Source: an uncultured Collinsella sp. (GTDB lineage: Bacteria > Actinomycetota > Coriobacteriia > Coriobacteriales > Coriobacteriaceae). From it: a DNA stretch of 64,000 bases. The stretch is from positions 62,001-126,000 of the forward strand of contig UQIB01000001.1 of NCBI GenBank assembly GCA_900541015.1. Reading direction: 5' to 3'. A program made the position numbers and the translations under genes. This document shows positions 1 to 8,540 of this stretch, in pieces; position 1 is the stretch's first letter; each line of letters begins with the position of its first letter. Under the pieces are notes generated by a model, which did not search any database, was not told the origin of the DNA, and saw only the letters and a program-made list of their open reading frames with translations.

Positions 1-1
1 G

Positions 2-1285
2 GGCGGCCACTTTTTGGCGGCGCGTGCCTGCGGCGTCCGCGTGACCGAGTTCTTTTTGGGCCTGCCGTGTCGCTTTGACATCCATTACACGTCACGTCGC
101 ATTGGAACCAAGTTTGGCGTGACCCCGCTGCTGCTGGGTGGCTACGCTGCCATCTGCGGTATGGATCCGACCGACGTCTCGTGCGCCGATCGCGTGCTCG
201 CGGCTATCTATCGTCATGGTCGCGTGACCGTGGCCGACCTTGCCGCCGAGCTCGAGCTATCCGAGGAGGTTGTGCTCGAGGCATGCGCCTTGCTCTTGGG
301 TTGGGGCTCTATCGCGCCTTGGTATGAGGAAGGGGAGAAGCCCTCGCCGAGCTACTATCCCGCCAAGTATCAGACGCTGCCACGAGATGCGGCGGGTTAC
401 ACCACCTTTGACGGCCGCCGTTTCGATCGAGAGCATGCGACTACCGAGGGCGATGTGTGGGAGCTGCCGTGCGGCGAAGCCGAGTTCCTTGCGCAAGAGC
501 GTTCGCATACCTATCTGGGCCAGGGTTTTCTCAAGCGCGCCTTTATGCTGCTCGCGGGCATTCTCGTCAATATCCTGACGGGCTTTTTGCTGCTTATGAG
601 CATCTACTCTATTGCGGGTGTCACCGTGCCGATGGATACCAACGTGATCGGTCAGGTTGACGAGGGGTCTATTGCCGCCAAGGCGGGTATCGAGGGCGGC
701 GACGCGATCCTTTCGGTTGACGGAGTATCGTGCTCTACCTGGATGGACGTTTACGATGCCATCGGCAAGGCCGCCGGTAAGGACGATATCGCCATTGAGT
801 ATGAGCGCGACGGCAAGCAGCATTCGACCTCGGTTGCGCTCAAAGAGGACGAGCGCCTAGGTGTGTATGCCTCTACGCAGGTGGTCCGTTTAGACCCCAT
901 CACGTCGGCTCGCCTTTCGTTCTCCTATGTCGTGCAGACAGCGGAGGGCGTGATGCGCCTGCTCCAGCCGCAGCATACGATGGAGATTCTCGATCAGTCT
1001 TCTTCGATCGTGGGCATTAGCGTTATGTCCTCACAGGCTGCTGCTGCCGGCCCTGCCACGTTCCTTTCGTTTGCCGCCCTCATTTCGTTCTCGCTTGGCT
1101 TTATGAACCTGCTGCCCATCCCACCACTCGATGGCGGCAAGCTGGTCATCGAGATCATTCAAAAGATTGCTGGCCGCGAGCTTCCGCTCAAGGTCCAGAC
1201 GATTGTGAGCTATGTGGGCATCGCGCTCTTTGCGCTGCTGTTTGTCTATATGCTTCGTACCGACGTCCTTCGATTTATCCTGTAG
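2..1285 (+). CDS. rseP: Site-2 (RseP-type) intramembrane zinc metalloprotease, 5' end outside window
   Basis: This is an M50-family protease that cuts membrane-embedded substrates such as anti-sigma factors. The frame is open from the first bases and reads GGHFLAARACG, the tail of the HExGH zinc motif, so the start lies upstream. A membrane segment follows at about residues 174-200, then a PDZ domain at about 213-278, and the second metal motif NLLPIPPLDGG near residue 368, followed by a C-terminal membrane helix. The segment of about 110 residues between the catalytic helix and the next membrane helix (nt 164-493) is not typical of RseP and contains a winged-helix-like stretch. The gene sits directly upstream of ispG and proS, a common arrangement in which dxr usually precedes it. 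Confidence 0.9.
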   Translation, partial: GGHFLAARACGVRVTEFFLGLPCRFDIHYTSRRIGTKFGVTPLLLGGYAAICGMDPTDVSCADRVLAAIYRHGRVTVADLAAELELSEEVVLEACALLLGWGSIAPWYEEGEKPSPSYYPAKYQTLPRDAAGYTTFDGRRFDREHATTEGDVWELPCGEAEFLAQERSHTYLGQGFLKRAFMLLAGILVNILTGFLLLMSIYSIAGVTVPMDTNVIGQVDEGSIAAKAGIEGGDAILSVDGVSCSTWMDVYDAIGKAAGKDDIAIEYERDGKQHSTSVALKEDERLGVYASTQVVRLDPITSARLSFSYVVQTAEGVMRLLQPQHTMEILDQSSSIVGISVMSSQAAAAGPATFLSFAALISFSLGFMNLLPIPPLDGGKLVIEIIQKIAGRELPLKVQTIVSYVGIALFALLFVYMLRTDVLRFIL

Positions 1286-1298
1286 GGGAGTGTTTGGA

Positions 1299-2381
1299 TT
1301 GTCTTTATCCCATCCTTTGCCTCGCGAGTTGACGCGCCCCGTGCATGTGGGCGGTGTGCAGATCGGTGGCGGCGCGCCGGTGGTGGTCCAATCCATGACC
1401 TGCACCGATACCGCTGACGCCCAGGCAACGCTTGCGCAAGTGTGCGCGTTGGCGCAGGCTGGCTGCGATATCGTGCGTGTGAGCGTGCCCACCGAGGCCG
1501 CGCTTGAGGGTTTCCGCATCATCTGTGCCGAGTCTCCGGTGCCGATCGTCGCCGATATTCACTTTAACCATAAGCTCGCCATCGGCGCCGTCGAGGCTGG
1601 TGCCGCCAAGCTTCGCATCAATCCCGGCAATATCGGCGATTGGGCTAAGGTCGACGCGGTGATTGATGCTGCGGGTGCTGCGGGCTGTGCGATTCGTATC
1701 GGCGTCAATGCCGGTTCGCTTGAGCAGGATATCGCCGAGCGCGATGACCTCACGCAGCCCGAAAAGCTCGTGATGTCGAGCGAGCGCTTTGTGCGGCACT
1801 TTGAGGATCGTGGGTTTACCAACATAGTGCTTTCCGCCAAGGCCCATAGCGTACAGACGACGCTCGATACCTATCGAGCCCTGTCGCGTGAGATTCCCCA
1901 CGTTCCGCTTCACCTGGGCGTGACGGAGGCGGGGACCAAGCTCCAGGGCACCATCAAGAGCTCTGTAGGCTTGGGTATCTTGCTTTCCGAAGGCATTGGC
2001 GACACCATGCGTGTGTCGCTCACAGCCGATCCGGTTGAGGAGCCGCCGGTTGCCTGGGGTATTCTGCAGTCGTTGGGCCTGCGTCGCCGTGGCCCCGAGA
2101 TTGTCTCGTGCCCCACATGCGCCCGCTGCCAGGTTAACCTTATTCCCATTGCCGAGGAGGTTACCGAGCGGCTTAAGAACTACTCCGCGCCGCTTTCGAT
2201 CGCTGTGATGGGATGTGCCGTTAATGGCCCCGGCGAGGCTTCTGATGCCGATCTGGGCGTTGCTTGCGGACGTGGTCAGGCCTTGCTCTTTTCGCATGGC
2301 CAGATCATTGGTAAAGTAGCTGAGGACCAAATTGTCGACGCGCTTATGGCCGAGGTCGACAAGCTTATTGAGGAGAAATAA
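1299..2381 (+). CDS. ispG: 4-hydroxy-3-methylbut-2-enyl diphosphate synthase (IspG/GcpE)
   Basis: IspG is an iron-sulfur enzyme of the non-mevalonate (MEP) isoprenoid pathway that converts MEcPP to HMBPP in the cytoplasm. The protein opens with the family-typical segment RPVHVGGVQIGGGAPVVVQS and ends with the cluster cysteines in SCPTCARC and MGCAVNGPGE. I chose the TTG at 1299 because a GGGGAG ribosome binding site lies 8 nt upstream; this gives 360 residues, a normal length. A GTG at 1290 overlaps that site and is less likely. It lies 13 nt after the site-2 protease and is immediately followed by proS, so the three are probably co-transcribed. Confidence 0.93.
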   Translation: MSLSHPLPRELTRPVHVGGVQIGGGAPVVVQSMTCTDTADAQATLAQVCALAQAGCDIVRVSVPTEAALEGFRIICAESPVPIVADIHFNHKLAIGAVEAGAAKLRINPGNIGDWAKVDAVIDAAGAAGCAIRIGVNAGSLEQDIAERDDLTQPEKLVMSSERFVRHFEDRGFTNIVLSAKAHSVQTTLDTYRALSREIPHVPLHLGVTEAGTKLQGTIKSSVGLGILLSEGIGDTMRVSLTADPVEEPPVAWGILQSLGLRRRGPEIVSCPTCARCQVNLIPIAEEVTERLKNYSAPLSIAVMGCAVNGPGEASDADLGVACGRGQALLFSHGQIIGKVAEDQIVDALMAEVDKLIEEK

Positions 2382-4103
2382 ATGACCCGAGCAATGTATA
2401 TGTCTAAGCTTTATGCGCCGACGCTTAAAGAGGATCCGGCGGACGCTGAGCTCGCCAGCCACCGTCTGCTGCTCCGTGCCGGCATGATCCGCAAGGAGGC
2501 CGCCGGTCTATATTCCTACCTGCCGCTTGCTTGGCGCTCGATTCGCAAGATCGAGAACATCGTGCGCGACGAGATGGACGCCGCCGGCGCCCAGGAGCTT
2601 ATGATGCCTATCATGGTCGACGCCGAGTTGTGGCGCGAGTCCGGCCGCATCGACGCCTATGGTAAGGAGCTTGTGCGCTTTGACGACCGTCATGGTCGCG
2701 AGTTCGTCCTGGGCCCCACGCACGAGGAGACCGTCACGGCCTTGGTGCGCAACGAGCTGCGCTCCTATAAGCAGCTGCCCGTCAACCTGTACCACATTCA
2801 GGACAAGTTCCGCGACGAGTTCCGCCCCCGCTTTGGCCTGATGCGCGGTCGCGAGTTCATCATGAAGGACGCCTACAGCTTCTCCGCCACGCAGGAGAGC
2901 CTGCAGGAGGAGTACGACAAGATGAAGCAGGCCTACGCTAACATCTGCGAGCGCTGCTATATCAAGGCCCTGCCCGTTGTTGCCGACTCCGGTGAGATCG
3001 GTGGCGATACCTCCGTCGAATACATGGCTTTGGCTGACGCCGGCGAGGCTTCGCTCGTCTACTGCGACGATTGCGGCTTCGCTGCCGACGATGAGGCCGC
3101 AAGCACCAAGGTCGTTGTGACCGAGGGTCCTGGCGACGGTACGCTTACCAAGGTCGAGACTCCGGGCATGGGTACCATCGAGGCCGTTGCAAAGTTCTTC
3201 GGCTTCCCCGAGAACGGTACGCGCAAGTCGCTGGCACTCATCGACGCCGAGGGTAAGCCCGTCGTGGCCATTGTTCCGGGCGACCACGAGCTCAACGATT
3301 GCAAGGCCGAGCATGTCTTTGGCAAGGGTTATCGCATGATGACCGACGAGGAGCTTCAGGCGAACGGTCTGCACAAGGGCTTTATCGGGCCGGTTAATCT
3401 GCCCGAGGGCATTCGTCTGGTCTGCGACGAGAGCCTGCGTGAGTCCAAGCAGTGGGCCTGCGGCGCCAATGAGGTCGACTATCACTTTACCGGTGCCTGC
3501 CCCGAGCGCGACTTTACCGTTGACGAGTGGGCCGACCTGGTTACCGTTGTCGCCGGCGATCCCTGCCCGCACTGCGGCAAGCCGCTCTCCGCAGCCCGCG
3601 GCATCGAGGTCTCTCAGGTCTTCCAGCTGGGCACCAAGTATTCCGAGGCCATGGGTGCCACCTTTATGGACGAGGACGGCAAGGAGAAGCCGCTCATCAT
3701 GGGTTGCTATGGCGTGGGCGTGTCCCGCTCGCTCGCTGCGGTCGTGGAGCAGCACAACGACGAGCATGGCATTGTCTGGCCGGTCTCCGTTGCCCCGTAC
3801 GAGGTCGCGGTGATTCCGCTCGATCCCAAGAAGGAGGAGTGCGCTACCGTCTGCGAGCAGATCGTTGATGGCCTGTGCGCCGAGGGTATCGAGGTCGTCG
3901 TCGACGACCGCGACGAGCGTCCCGGCTTTAAGTTTGCCGACAACGACCTTATGGGCTTCCCGTATCAGGTCGTTCTGGGTAAGCGTGGCCTTAAGAATGG
4001 CACCGTTGAGCTCAAGGACCGTGCCACGGGTGAGCGCGAGGATGTGGCGATCGACGAGGTCGTCGCCAAGGTCGCCGAGCTTGTGAAGGCAGCACGCCGT
4101 TAA
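2382..4103 (+). CDS. proS: Prolyl-tRNA synthetase
   Basis: ProS is a class II aminoacyl-tRNA synthetase that charges tRNA-Pro. At 573 residues it is the long bacterial form, with the editing (INS) domain between motifs 2 and 3. Visible are motif 2 around FRDEFRPRFGLMRGREF (about 145-161), GPTHEETVT near residue 108, motif 3 at GCYGVGVSRSLAA (about 440-452), and the C-terminal anticodon-binding domain. The ATG directly abuts the ispG stop codon, with GAGGAG 6-7 nt upstream. Two further in-frame ATGs at 2394 and 2400 are alternative starts. The gene ends the rseP-ispG-proS unit and is followed by a strong terminator. Confidence 0.96.
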   Translation: MTRAMYMSKLYAPTLKEDPADAELASHRLLLRAGMIRKEAAGLYSYLPLAWRSIRKIENIVRDEMDAAGAQELMMPIMVDAELWRESGRIDAYGKELVRFDDRHGREFVLGPTHEETVTALVRNELRSYKQLPVNLYHIQDKFRDEFRPRFGLMRGREFIMKDAYSFSATQESLQEEYDKMKQAYANICERCYIKALPVVADSGEIGGDTSVEYMALADAGEASLVYCDDCGFAADDEAASTKVVVTEGPGDGTLTKVETPGMGTIEAVAKFFGFPENGTRKSLALIDAEGKPVVAIVPGDHELNDCKAEHVFGKGYRMMTDEELQANGLHKGFIGPVNLPEGIRLVCDESLRESKQWACGANEVDYHFTGACPERDFTVDEWADLVTVVAGDPCPHCGKPLSAARGIEVSQVFQLGTKYSEAMGATFMDEDGKEKPLIMGCYGVGVSRSLAAVVEQHNDEHGIVWPVSVAPYEVAVIPLDPKKEECATVCEQIVDGLCAEGIEVVVDDRDERPGFKFADNDLMGFPYQVVLGKRGLKNGTVELKDRATGEREDVAIDEVVAKVAELVKAARR

Positions 4104-4133
4104 TCGACGATTTCGCTTGTAGTTCGATAGACG

Positions 4134-4184
4134 GGACGGCCCCGCATTTCTCCAGATCGGGGAGATGCGGGGCCGTCCTTTTAT
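4134..4184 (+). terminator. Rho-independent terminator after proS
   Basis: A GGACGGCCCCGCAT arm pairs with ATGCGGGGCCGTCC, with extra TCTCC/GGAGA pairing inside, followed by TTTT. It lies 30 nt after the proS stop. Confidence 0.92.
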
Positions 4185-4208
4185 CTTGTGGCATCCTCGA
4201 TATCTAAA

Positions 4209-4250
4209 AGGAAAACCCCATAGCCCATGAGAGCTGCGGGGTTTTCCTTG
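4209..4250 (-). terminator. Terminator for the minus-strand kinase gene
   Basis: AAGGAAAACCCC and GGGGTTTTCCTT form an 12-bp stem 32 nt beyond the minus-strand stop at 4282. Read on the minus strand the stem ends in CCTTTT, giving the T-run. The proS and kinase units are convergent here. Confidence 0.85.
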
Positions 4251-4281
4251 TGCCTCCGATGCGAAATAAATCGCTCAGATA

Positions 4282-5046
4282 TTACTGATAATCGACGACG
4301 TCGATCCAGTTCTTCAGGAACTCATCGTTCACGTTGCGCTTACGAGCGAGCTCGGAAGCGGCGACGATGCTCGTCCACTGACGCATGACCTGCATGGGCA
4401 TGTCGGCGCGGTCGCAGTAGAGCTCCAGGTAGGCCTCGGCCTGATCCTTGCTGTTGAGGGCAAAGAGCAGGTAGGTGGTGGCAACGTCGGCAGCAGGGGA
4501 GCCCTGGGTGGCGTGTGCCCAGTCGCACACATAGAGCTGGCCGTCGTCGCCGACGATGACGTTGGAGGGGTTGAAGTCGCCGTGGCAGACCTTGAACTCC
4601 TTGGTCATGCCGTCCAGACGCTCCTGAAGGTTGTAGCGCGTGGTGGCATTGAGCTGATCAAGGCTGTCGATCATGCGGGCGTACTTGTCGCGCTGACGGT
4701 TGAGCAGCGGGGAGGTGTAGCCGTGGATCTCGATCTGGAGGTCGACGAACATCTCGAGGTACTCACCAAAGCGCTGGGGCTCGGCAGTCATCTTCTCGGC
4801 AAGGGTGGTGCCCGGAACCTTCTCGGTCACGAGCGCCCAGCCGTTGGCGTTCTCGAGCTGGGAAACCTCGAGAGCCTTGGGGCTGCGGATGCCGCACTCA
4901 TTGATGCGGGCAAGATTCAAAGCCTCGTTGAACACGTCGGAGACAGGCTTGGTCTCGTTAAAGACCTTAACGATCTTGTCGCCCAGGTCGTAAACGACCT
5001 TGTTGCCACGGCGGACGAGCTCGGTCTTGGAATCGGGTAGCAGCAT
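4282..5046 (-). CDS. Aminoglycoside phosphotransferase (APH)-family kinase-like protein
   Basis: A 254-residue protein of the APH/choline-kinase fold. It shows the Brenner-type catalytic motif HGDFNPSNVIV at about residues 155-165 and the metal-binding segment CDWAHATQGSPAADVAT just after. The N-terminal lobe has a beta-rich segment with NKVVYDLGDKIVKVF, including a candidate ATP-binding lysine. The family phosphorylates small molecules such as sugars, choline, homoserine or aminoglycosides; nothing here fixes the substrate, and chromosomal copies like this are usually metabolic rather than resistance genes. It lies 88 nt downstream of adhE on the same strand, so it may be read with adhE. The start has GAAAGGA about 7 nt upstream. 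Confidence 0.8.
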   Translation of the reverse strand: MLLPDSKTELVRRGNKVVYDLGDKIVKVFNETKPVSDVFNEALNLARINECGIRSPKALEVSQLENANGWALVTEKVPGTTLAEKMTAEPQRFGEYLEMFVDLQIEIHGYTSPLLNRQRDKYARMIDSLDQLNATTRYNLQERLDGMTKEFKVCHGDFNPSNVIVGDDGQLYVCDWAHATQGSPAADVATTYLLFALNSKDQAEAYLELYCDRADMPMQVMRQWTSIVAASELARKRNVNDEFLKNWIDVVDYQ

Positions 5047-5078
5047 GGTTGCATCCTTTCAACGATGCGATAGAAGCG

Positions 5079-5117
5079 ACGGCGGGGGTGTGTGAAACAC
5101 CCGTGCACCCCCGCCGT
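5079..5117 (-). other. Hairpin between adhE and the kinase gene
   Basis: ACGGCGGGGGTG and CACCCCCGCCGT form a perfect 12-bp stem with a 15-nt loop. There is no T-run on the minus strand after it, so it is more likely an mRNA 3'-end stabilising or partial-termination hairpin than a full terminator. Confidence 0.55.
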
Positions 5118-5134
5118 TAAAAACCGTGCTAAAA

Positions 5135-7783
5135 CTAGCAGACGGCGTAGTCCTGGGGCTCGCGGCCGTAGTAGGCGTCCAGGTAGAGCTCCTTGATCTC
5201 GCTCATGAGCGGGTAGCGCGGGTTAGCGCCGGTGCACTGGTCGTTGAATGCCTGCTCGGTCATCTCGTCGAGGGTGTCGAGGAAGTACTGCTCGTCAACA
5301 CCGTAGTCGGCGATGGTCTTCTTGACGCCGATGAAGTCCTTGAGCTCCTCGAGCTTCGTGATGAAGTTCTCGAAGACCTCCTTGTCGTCCTTGCCCTCGA
5401 TGCCGCAGTACTTGGCCATCTCGGCGTAGTTGTGCAGCGCGTTGGGGTAAGGATACTGGGAGAAGGTGCCCATCTTGACGGGGGCCTCGGCGGCGTTGTA
5501 GCGCATGACGCGAGTCAGGATGACGGCGTTGGCGAGGCCGTGGGGCAGGTGATGGAAGGCGCCGAGCTTGTGGGCCATGGAGTGGTTGAGGCCCAGGAAG
5601 GCGTTGGCGAAGGCCATACCGGCCATGCAGGAGGCGTTGTGCATCTCCTCGCGGGCATGCGGATCTTTGGCGCCGTTCGTGAAGCTGGAGGGCAGGTTCT
5701 CGAAGACGAGCTTAGCAGCGCGCTCGGAGAGGCCCTTGGTGTAGTCGGAAGCCATGATGGAGACGTAGGACTCGATGGCGTGGGTCATGACGTCGATGCC
5801 GGAGGCAGCGGTCAGGCCGCGCGGGGCGGTCATGCAGTTGTCGGCGTCGACGATAGCCATGTTGGGGAGCAGCGCGTAGTCGGCGAGCGGCCACTTGATG
5901 CCGGTCTCCTTGTCGGTGATGATGGCGAACGGCGTGCACTCGGAGCCGGTACCCGAAGAGGTCGGGACGGCGACGAAGTAGGCCTTCTTGCCCATCTCGG
6001 GGAAGGTGAAGATACGCTTGCGGATGTCCATGAAGTCCATGGCCATGTCCTCAAACTTGCACTCGGGGTGCTCGTACATCATCCACATGATCTTGCCGGC
6101 GTCCATAGCGGAGCCACCGCCGACGGCGATGATGACGTCCGGCTCAAAGAGAGCCATCTGCTTGGCGCCGCGACGTGCGCACTGCAGCGACGGATCGGGC
6201 TCGACGTCGTAGAAGCAGTCGTGGGCGATGCCCATCTCGTCGAGCTTGGCCTCGATGGCGCGGGTGTTGCCATTCTTGAAGAGGAACTGGTCGGTGACGA
6301 TGAAGGCACGCTTCTTGCCCATGACGTTGCCCAGCTCGTCGAGGGCGACGGGCGTGGAACCCTTCTTGAAGTAGACCTTCTCGGGAGCGCGGAACCACAG
6401 CATGTTCTCACGGCGCTCGGCCACAGTCTTAACGTTGATCAAGTGCTTCACCCCAACGTTCTCGGAGACGGAGTTGCCGCCCCAGGAGCCGCAGCCCAGG
6501 GTCAGAGACGGCTTCATGCCAAAGTTGTACAGGTCACCGATGCCGCCGTGCGAGGACGGGGTGTTGATGACGATACGGCAGGCCTTCATGACGTGCTCGA
6601 ACAGGCTGATCTTCTCGGCCTGAGCGGGGTGCACGTACAGAGAGGCGGTGTGGCCCGGGCCACCGGCGAGCACCAGGCGCTCGGCCTTGTCGACGGCCTC
6701 CTGGAAGTCCTTGGCGTGGTACATGGCCAGGACCGGGGAGAGCTTCTCGTGGGAGAACTCCTCCTTGGCGGGGTCGGTGGAGGTGACCTCGGCGATCAGG
6801 ATCTTGGTCTTGGCGGGAACCTCGATGCCGGCGAGCTCGGCGATCTTGGCAGCGGCCATGCCGGGGATGCGGTGATCGAGAGCGCCGTTCTTGAACATGG
6901 CGGCACGCAGGGCCTCCATCTCGGCACCCTGCTTGACGAAGTAGCAGCCGCGCTTCTGGAACTCGGCCTTAACCTGGTCATAGATGGTGTCGATGACGGT
7001 CACGGACTGCTCGGAAGCGCAGATCATGCCGTTGTCGAAGGTCTTGGAGTGAATGATGGAGTTGACGGCGAGCAGCACGTCGGCGGTGTCGTCGATGACG
7101 ACCGGGGTGTTACCGGCGCCAACGCCCAGGGCGGGCTTGCCCGAGGAGTAAGCGGCCTTGACCATGCCCGGGCCACCGGTGGCGAGGATGATGTCGACGT
7201 CGCGCATGACCATGTTGGTCAGCTCGATGGAGGGGACATCGACCCAGCCGATGATGCCCTCGGGGGCGCCGGCCTTGACGGCGGCGTCAAGCACGAGCTT
7301 GGCGGCGGCGATGGTGCACTTGGCGGCAGCCGGGTGCGGGGAGATGATGATGGCGTTGCGGGTCTTCAGGCAGATCAGCGTCTTGAAGATCGCGGTGGAG
7401 GTGGGGTTGGTCGTCGGGATGACGGCGCCCACGATGCCGATGGGCTCGGCGATCTTGGTGATGCCGTAAGCCTCGTCGCGCTCCAGGACACCACAGGTCT
7501 TGGTGTTCTTGTAAGCGTTGTAGATGTACTCTGCGGCGTAGTGGTTCTTGATGACCTTGTCCTCAAGAACGCCGCGGCCGGTCTCCTCGATGGCCATCTT
7601 CGCCAACGGGATACGAGCCTTGTTGGCGGCCATGGCGGCCTCATAGAAGATCTTGTCGACCTGCTCCTGCGTGTACGTAGCAAAAAGCGCCTGGGCCTCT
7701 CGCATCTGAGCGAGCTTGGCCTCAAGCGCCTCTACGTTGTCCACAATTGCGGGAGTAGTGTTTTCCGGTGACTTTTTCACCAT
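5135..7783 (-). CDS. adhE: Bifunctional acetaldehyde-CoA / alcohol dehydrogenase (AdhE)
   Basis: AdhE converts acetyl-CoA to acetaldehyde and then ethanol, reoxidising NADH during fermentation; the enzyme forms spirosome filaments. The N-terminal aldehyde dehydrogenase half (about residues 1-440) carries the catalytic cysteine in NGMICASEQ and the phrase PTTNPTSTAIFKTL. The C-terminal iron-dependent alcohol dehydrogenase half shows GGGSAMDAGK, the iron ligands around GLNHSMAHKLGAFHHLPHG, and TSSGTGSE. At 882 residues it has full family length. The ATG at 7783 has AAGGAG upstream. It stands alone behind its own promoter region with a candidate operator at 7876-7905. A very long open frame on the other strand is a composition artefact. 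Confidence 0.97.
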   Translation of the reverse strand: MVKKSPENTTPAIVDNVEALEAKLAQMREAQALFATYTQEQVDKIFYEAAMAANKARIPLAKMAIEETGRGVLEDKVIKNHYAAEYIYNAYKNTKTCGVLERDEAYGITKIAEPIGIVGAVIPTTNPTSTAIFKTLICLKTRNAIIISPHPAAAKCTIAAAKLVLDAAVKAGAPEGIIGWVDVPSIELTNMVMRDVDIILATGGPGMVKAAYSSGKPALGVGAGNTPVVIDDTADVLLAVNSIIHSKTFDNGMICASEQSVTVIDTIYDQVKAEFQKRGCYFVKQGAEMEALRAAMFKNGALDHRIPGMAAAKIAELAGIEVPAKTKILIAEVTSTDPAKEEFSHEKLSPVLAMYHAKDFQEAVDKAERLVLAGGPGHTASLYVHPAQAEKISLFEHVMKACRIVINTPSSHGGIGDLYNFGMKPSLTLGCGSWGGNSVSENVGVKHLINVKTVAERRENMLWFRAPEKVYFKKGSTPVALDELGNVMGKKRAFIVTDQFLFKNGNTRAIEAKLDEMGIAHDCFYDVEPDPSLQCARRGAKQMALFEPDVIIAVGGGSAMDAGKIMWMMYEHPECKFEDMAMDFMDIRKRIFTFPEMGKKAYFVAVPTSSGTGSECTPFAIITDKETGIKWPLADYALLPNMAIVDADNCMTAPRGLTAASGIDVMTHAIESYVSIMASDYTKGLSERAAKLVFENLPSSFTNGAKDPHAREEMHNASCMAGMAFANAFLGLNHSMAHKLGAFHHLPHGLANAVILTRVMRYNAAEAPVKMGTFSQYPYPNALHNYAEMAKYCGIEGKDDKEVFENFITKLEELKDFIGVKKTIADYGVDEQYFLDTLDEMTEQAFNDQCTGANPRYPLMSEIKELYLDAYYGREPQDYAVC

Positions 7784-7823
7784 TTGTGTCTCCTTGCGAT
7801 CGGAGATTTACCCTACGCCTTGC

Positions 7824-7832
7824 ATGATAGCA
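7824..7832 (-). promoter_or_regulatory. Extended -10 promoter of adhE
   Basis: Minus strand TGCTATCAT, an extended -10 element, sits about 41 nt upstream of the adhE ATG. No -35 hexamer is recognisable at the usual spacing, which fits an extended -10 or activator-dependent promoter. Confidence 0.5.
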
Positions 7833-7875
7833 AGAAATTATTCGGCGAACGGTAAGATTCCTCTAAAAGGCACAC

Positions 7876-7905
7876 TAAAACGCTTCAATAAACTGAAGCG
7901 TTTTA
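7876..7905. promoter_or_regulatory. Perfect inverted repeat, candidate operator upstream of adhE
   Basis: TAAAACGCTTCA and TGAAGCGTTTTA form a perfect 12-bp dyad with a 6-nt spacer, centred about 75 bp upstream of the predicted adhE start of transcription. It does not match the Rex consensus TTGTGAA-N4-TTCACAA. It lies beyond the rpmB terminator, so it is not needed to end rpmB transcription. Confidence 0.5.
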
Positions 7906-7948
7906 ACTAAACTATCTGCCAGTGCATCGCCCTGCCCCCAATGAGTGC

Positions 7949-7981
7949 AAAAAGGCGCCCTCCGTAGGGGAGGGCGCCTTT
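7949..7981 (-). terminator. Rho-independent terminator of rpmB
   Basis: AAGGCGCCCT pairs with AGGGCGCCTT around a 9-nt loop. On the minus strand the stem is followed by TTTTT. It lies 70 nt beyond the rpmB stop. Confidence 0.88.
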
Positions 7982-8049
7982 GGTAAGTTCTATGTGAACG
8001 CGAGGTCTTTGACCCGGAGAGTCCGAGGTACTTGTTGGTAAGACCTTAT

Positions 8050-8238
8050 TTAGGAGCGCGCAACCTTGCCAGACTTGAGGCAGGTGGAGCAAACGTTCAT
8101 CTTGCGACGGTGACCGTCGACGACGACGTAGACGCGCTGGATGTTGGGGCGGAACTTACGGTTGGTGACGCGGTGAGAGTGGCTGATGGAGCGACCGGCA
8201 ACGGGGTGCTTACCGCAAACTTCGCAAACTTTGGACAT
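8050..8238 (-). CDS. rpmB: 50S ribosomal protein L28
   Basis: L28 is a small protein of the large ribosomal subunit. The 62-residue product begins MSKVCEVCGKHPVAGRS, with RKFRPNIQ and the second cysteine pair CSTCLKSG, making it the zinc-binding (four-cysteine) form. The start at 8238 was chosen because AAGGAGG lies 7 nt upstream and because L28 homologues begin with MSKxC; an upstream in-frame ATG at 8286 lacks these. It is monocistronic, with its own promoter and terminator. Confidence 0.96.
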   Translation of the reverse strand: MSKVCEVCGKHPVAGRSISHSHRVTNRKFRPNIQRVYVVVDGHRRKMNVCSTCLKSGKVARS

Positions 8239-8292
8239 AACTGACCCTCCTTGGGCGACAAACGAACATGTCGCGTTAACAAACAAGCCTGA

Positions 8293-8301
8293 ACTATAGC
8301 A
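8293..8301 (-). promoter_or_regulatory. Extended -10 promoter of rpmB
   Basis: Minus strand TGCTATAGT, about 55 nt upstream of the rpmB ATG. The same TGCTATAGT string occurs before rpsT at 20981-20989. A -35 at the expected place is poor (CGCACA). Confidence 0.6.
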
Positions 8302-8321
8302 CAGAAGTCGCTCCCTGTGCG

Positions 8322-8540
8322 CAATCTACACAGAGATATTTCTCTTTTGGCGATAGTGCCCACGCTACGGCCCTGGACGTAGATCCGATTTGCGTGCAGC
8401 AGAGGGGATTATGCCAGCTCGTGCGTGCGTTTTCAAGTTCGTCCCACAAATATATATAGGTTTATGGAGCATTGGGCTCCGTTTACGGATTGCTTTGTAT
8501 TAATGCTCGCAATTGAGCTCGAGGTTGGCTACACTATCCC
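8322..8540. other. Non-coding stretch between the divergent rpmB and pyr units
   Basis: No gene is visible between the rpmB promoter and the pyr leader. The stretch is locally AT-rich (an ATATATATA run near 8450) and ends in the pyr promoter area. A TACACT hexamer at 8530-8535 is a possible -10 for the pyr operon, preceded by a weak TCGCAA at the -35 position. Confidence 0.4.

Noticed and set aside
4282..5046. APH-like gene as an antibiotic-resistance determinant
   Set aside because: It has only the general kinase motifs, sits in chromosomal backbone beside adhE with host-like composition, and shows no mobile context.
5126..7771. 881-codon open frame on the plus strand opposite adhE
   Set aside because: It is the antisense of a complete AdhE with full motifs; the product is Val/Gly/Leu/Asp-rich without any recognisable domain, as expected from high-GC third positions.
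7876..7905. adhE dyad as a Rex redox-sensor site
   Set aside because: It lacks the TTGTGAA/TTCACAA half-sites that define Rex operators.
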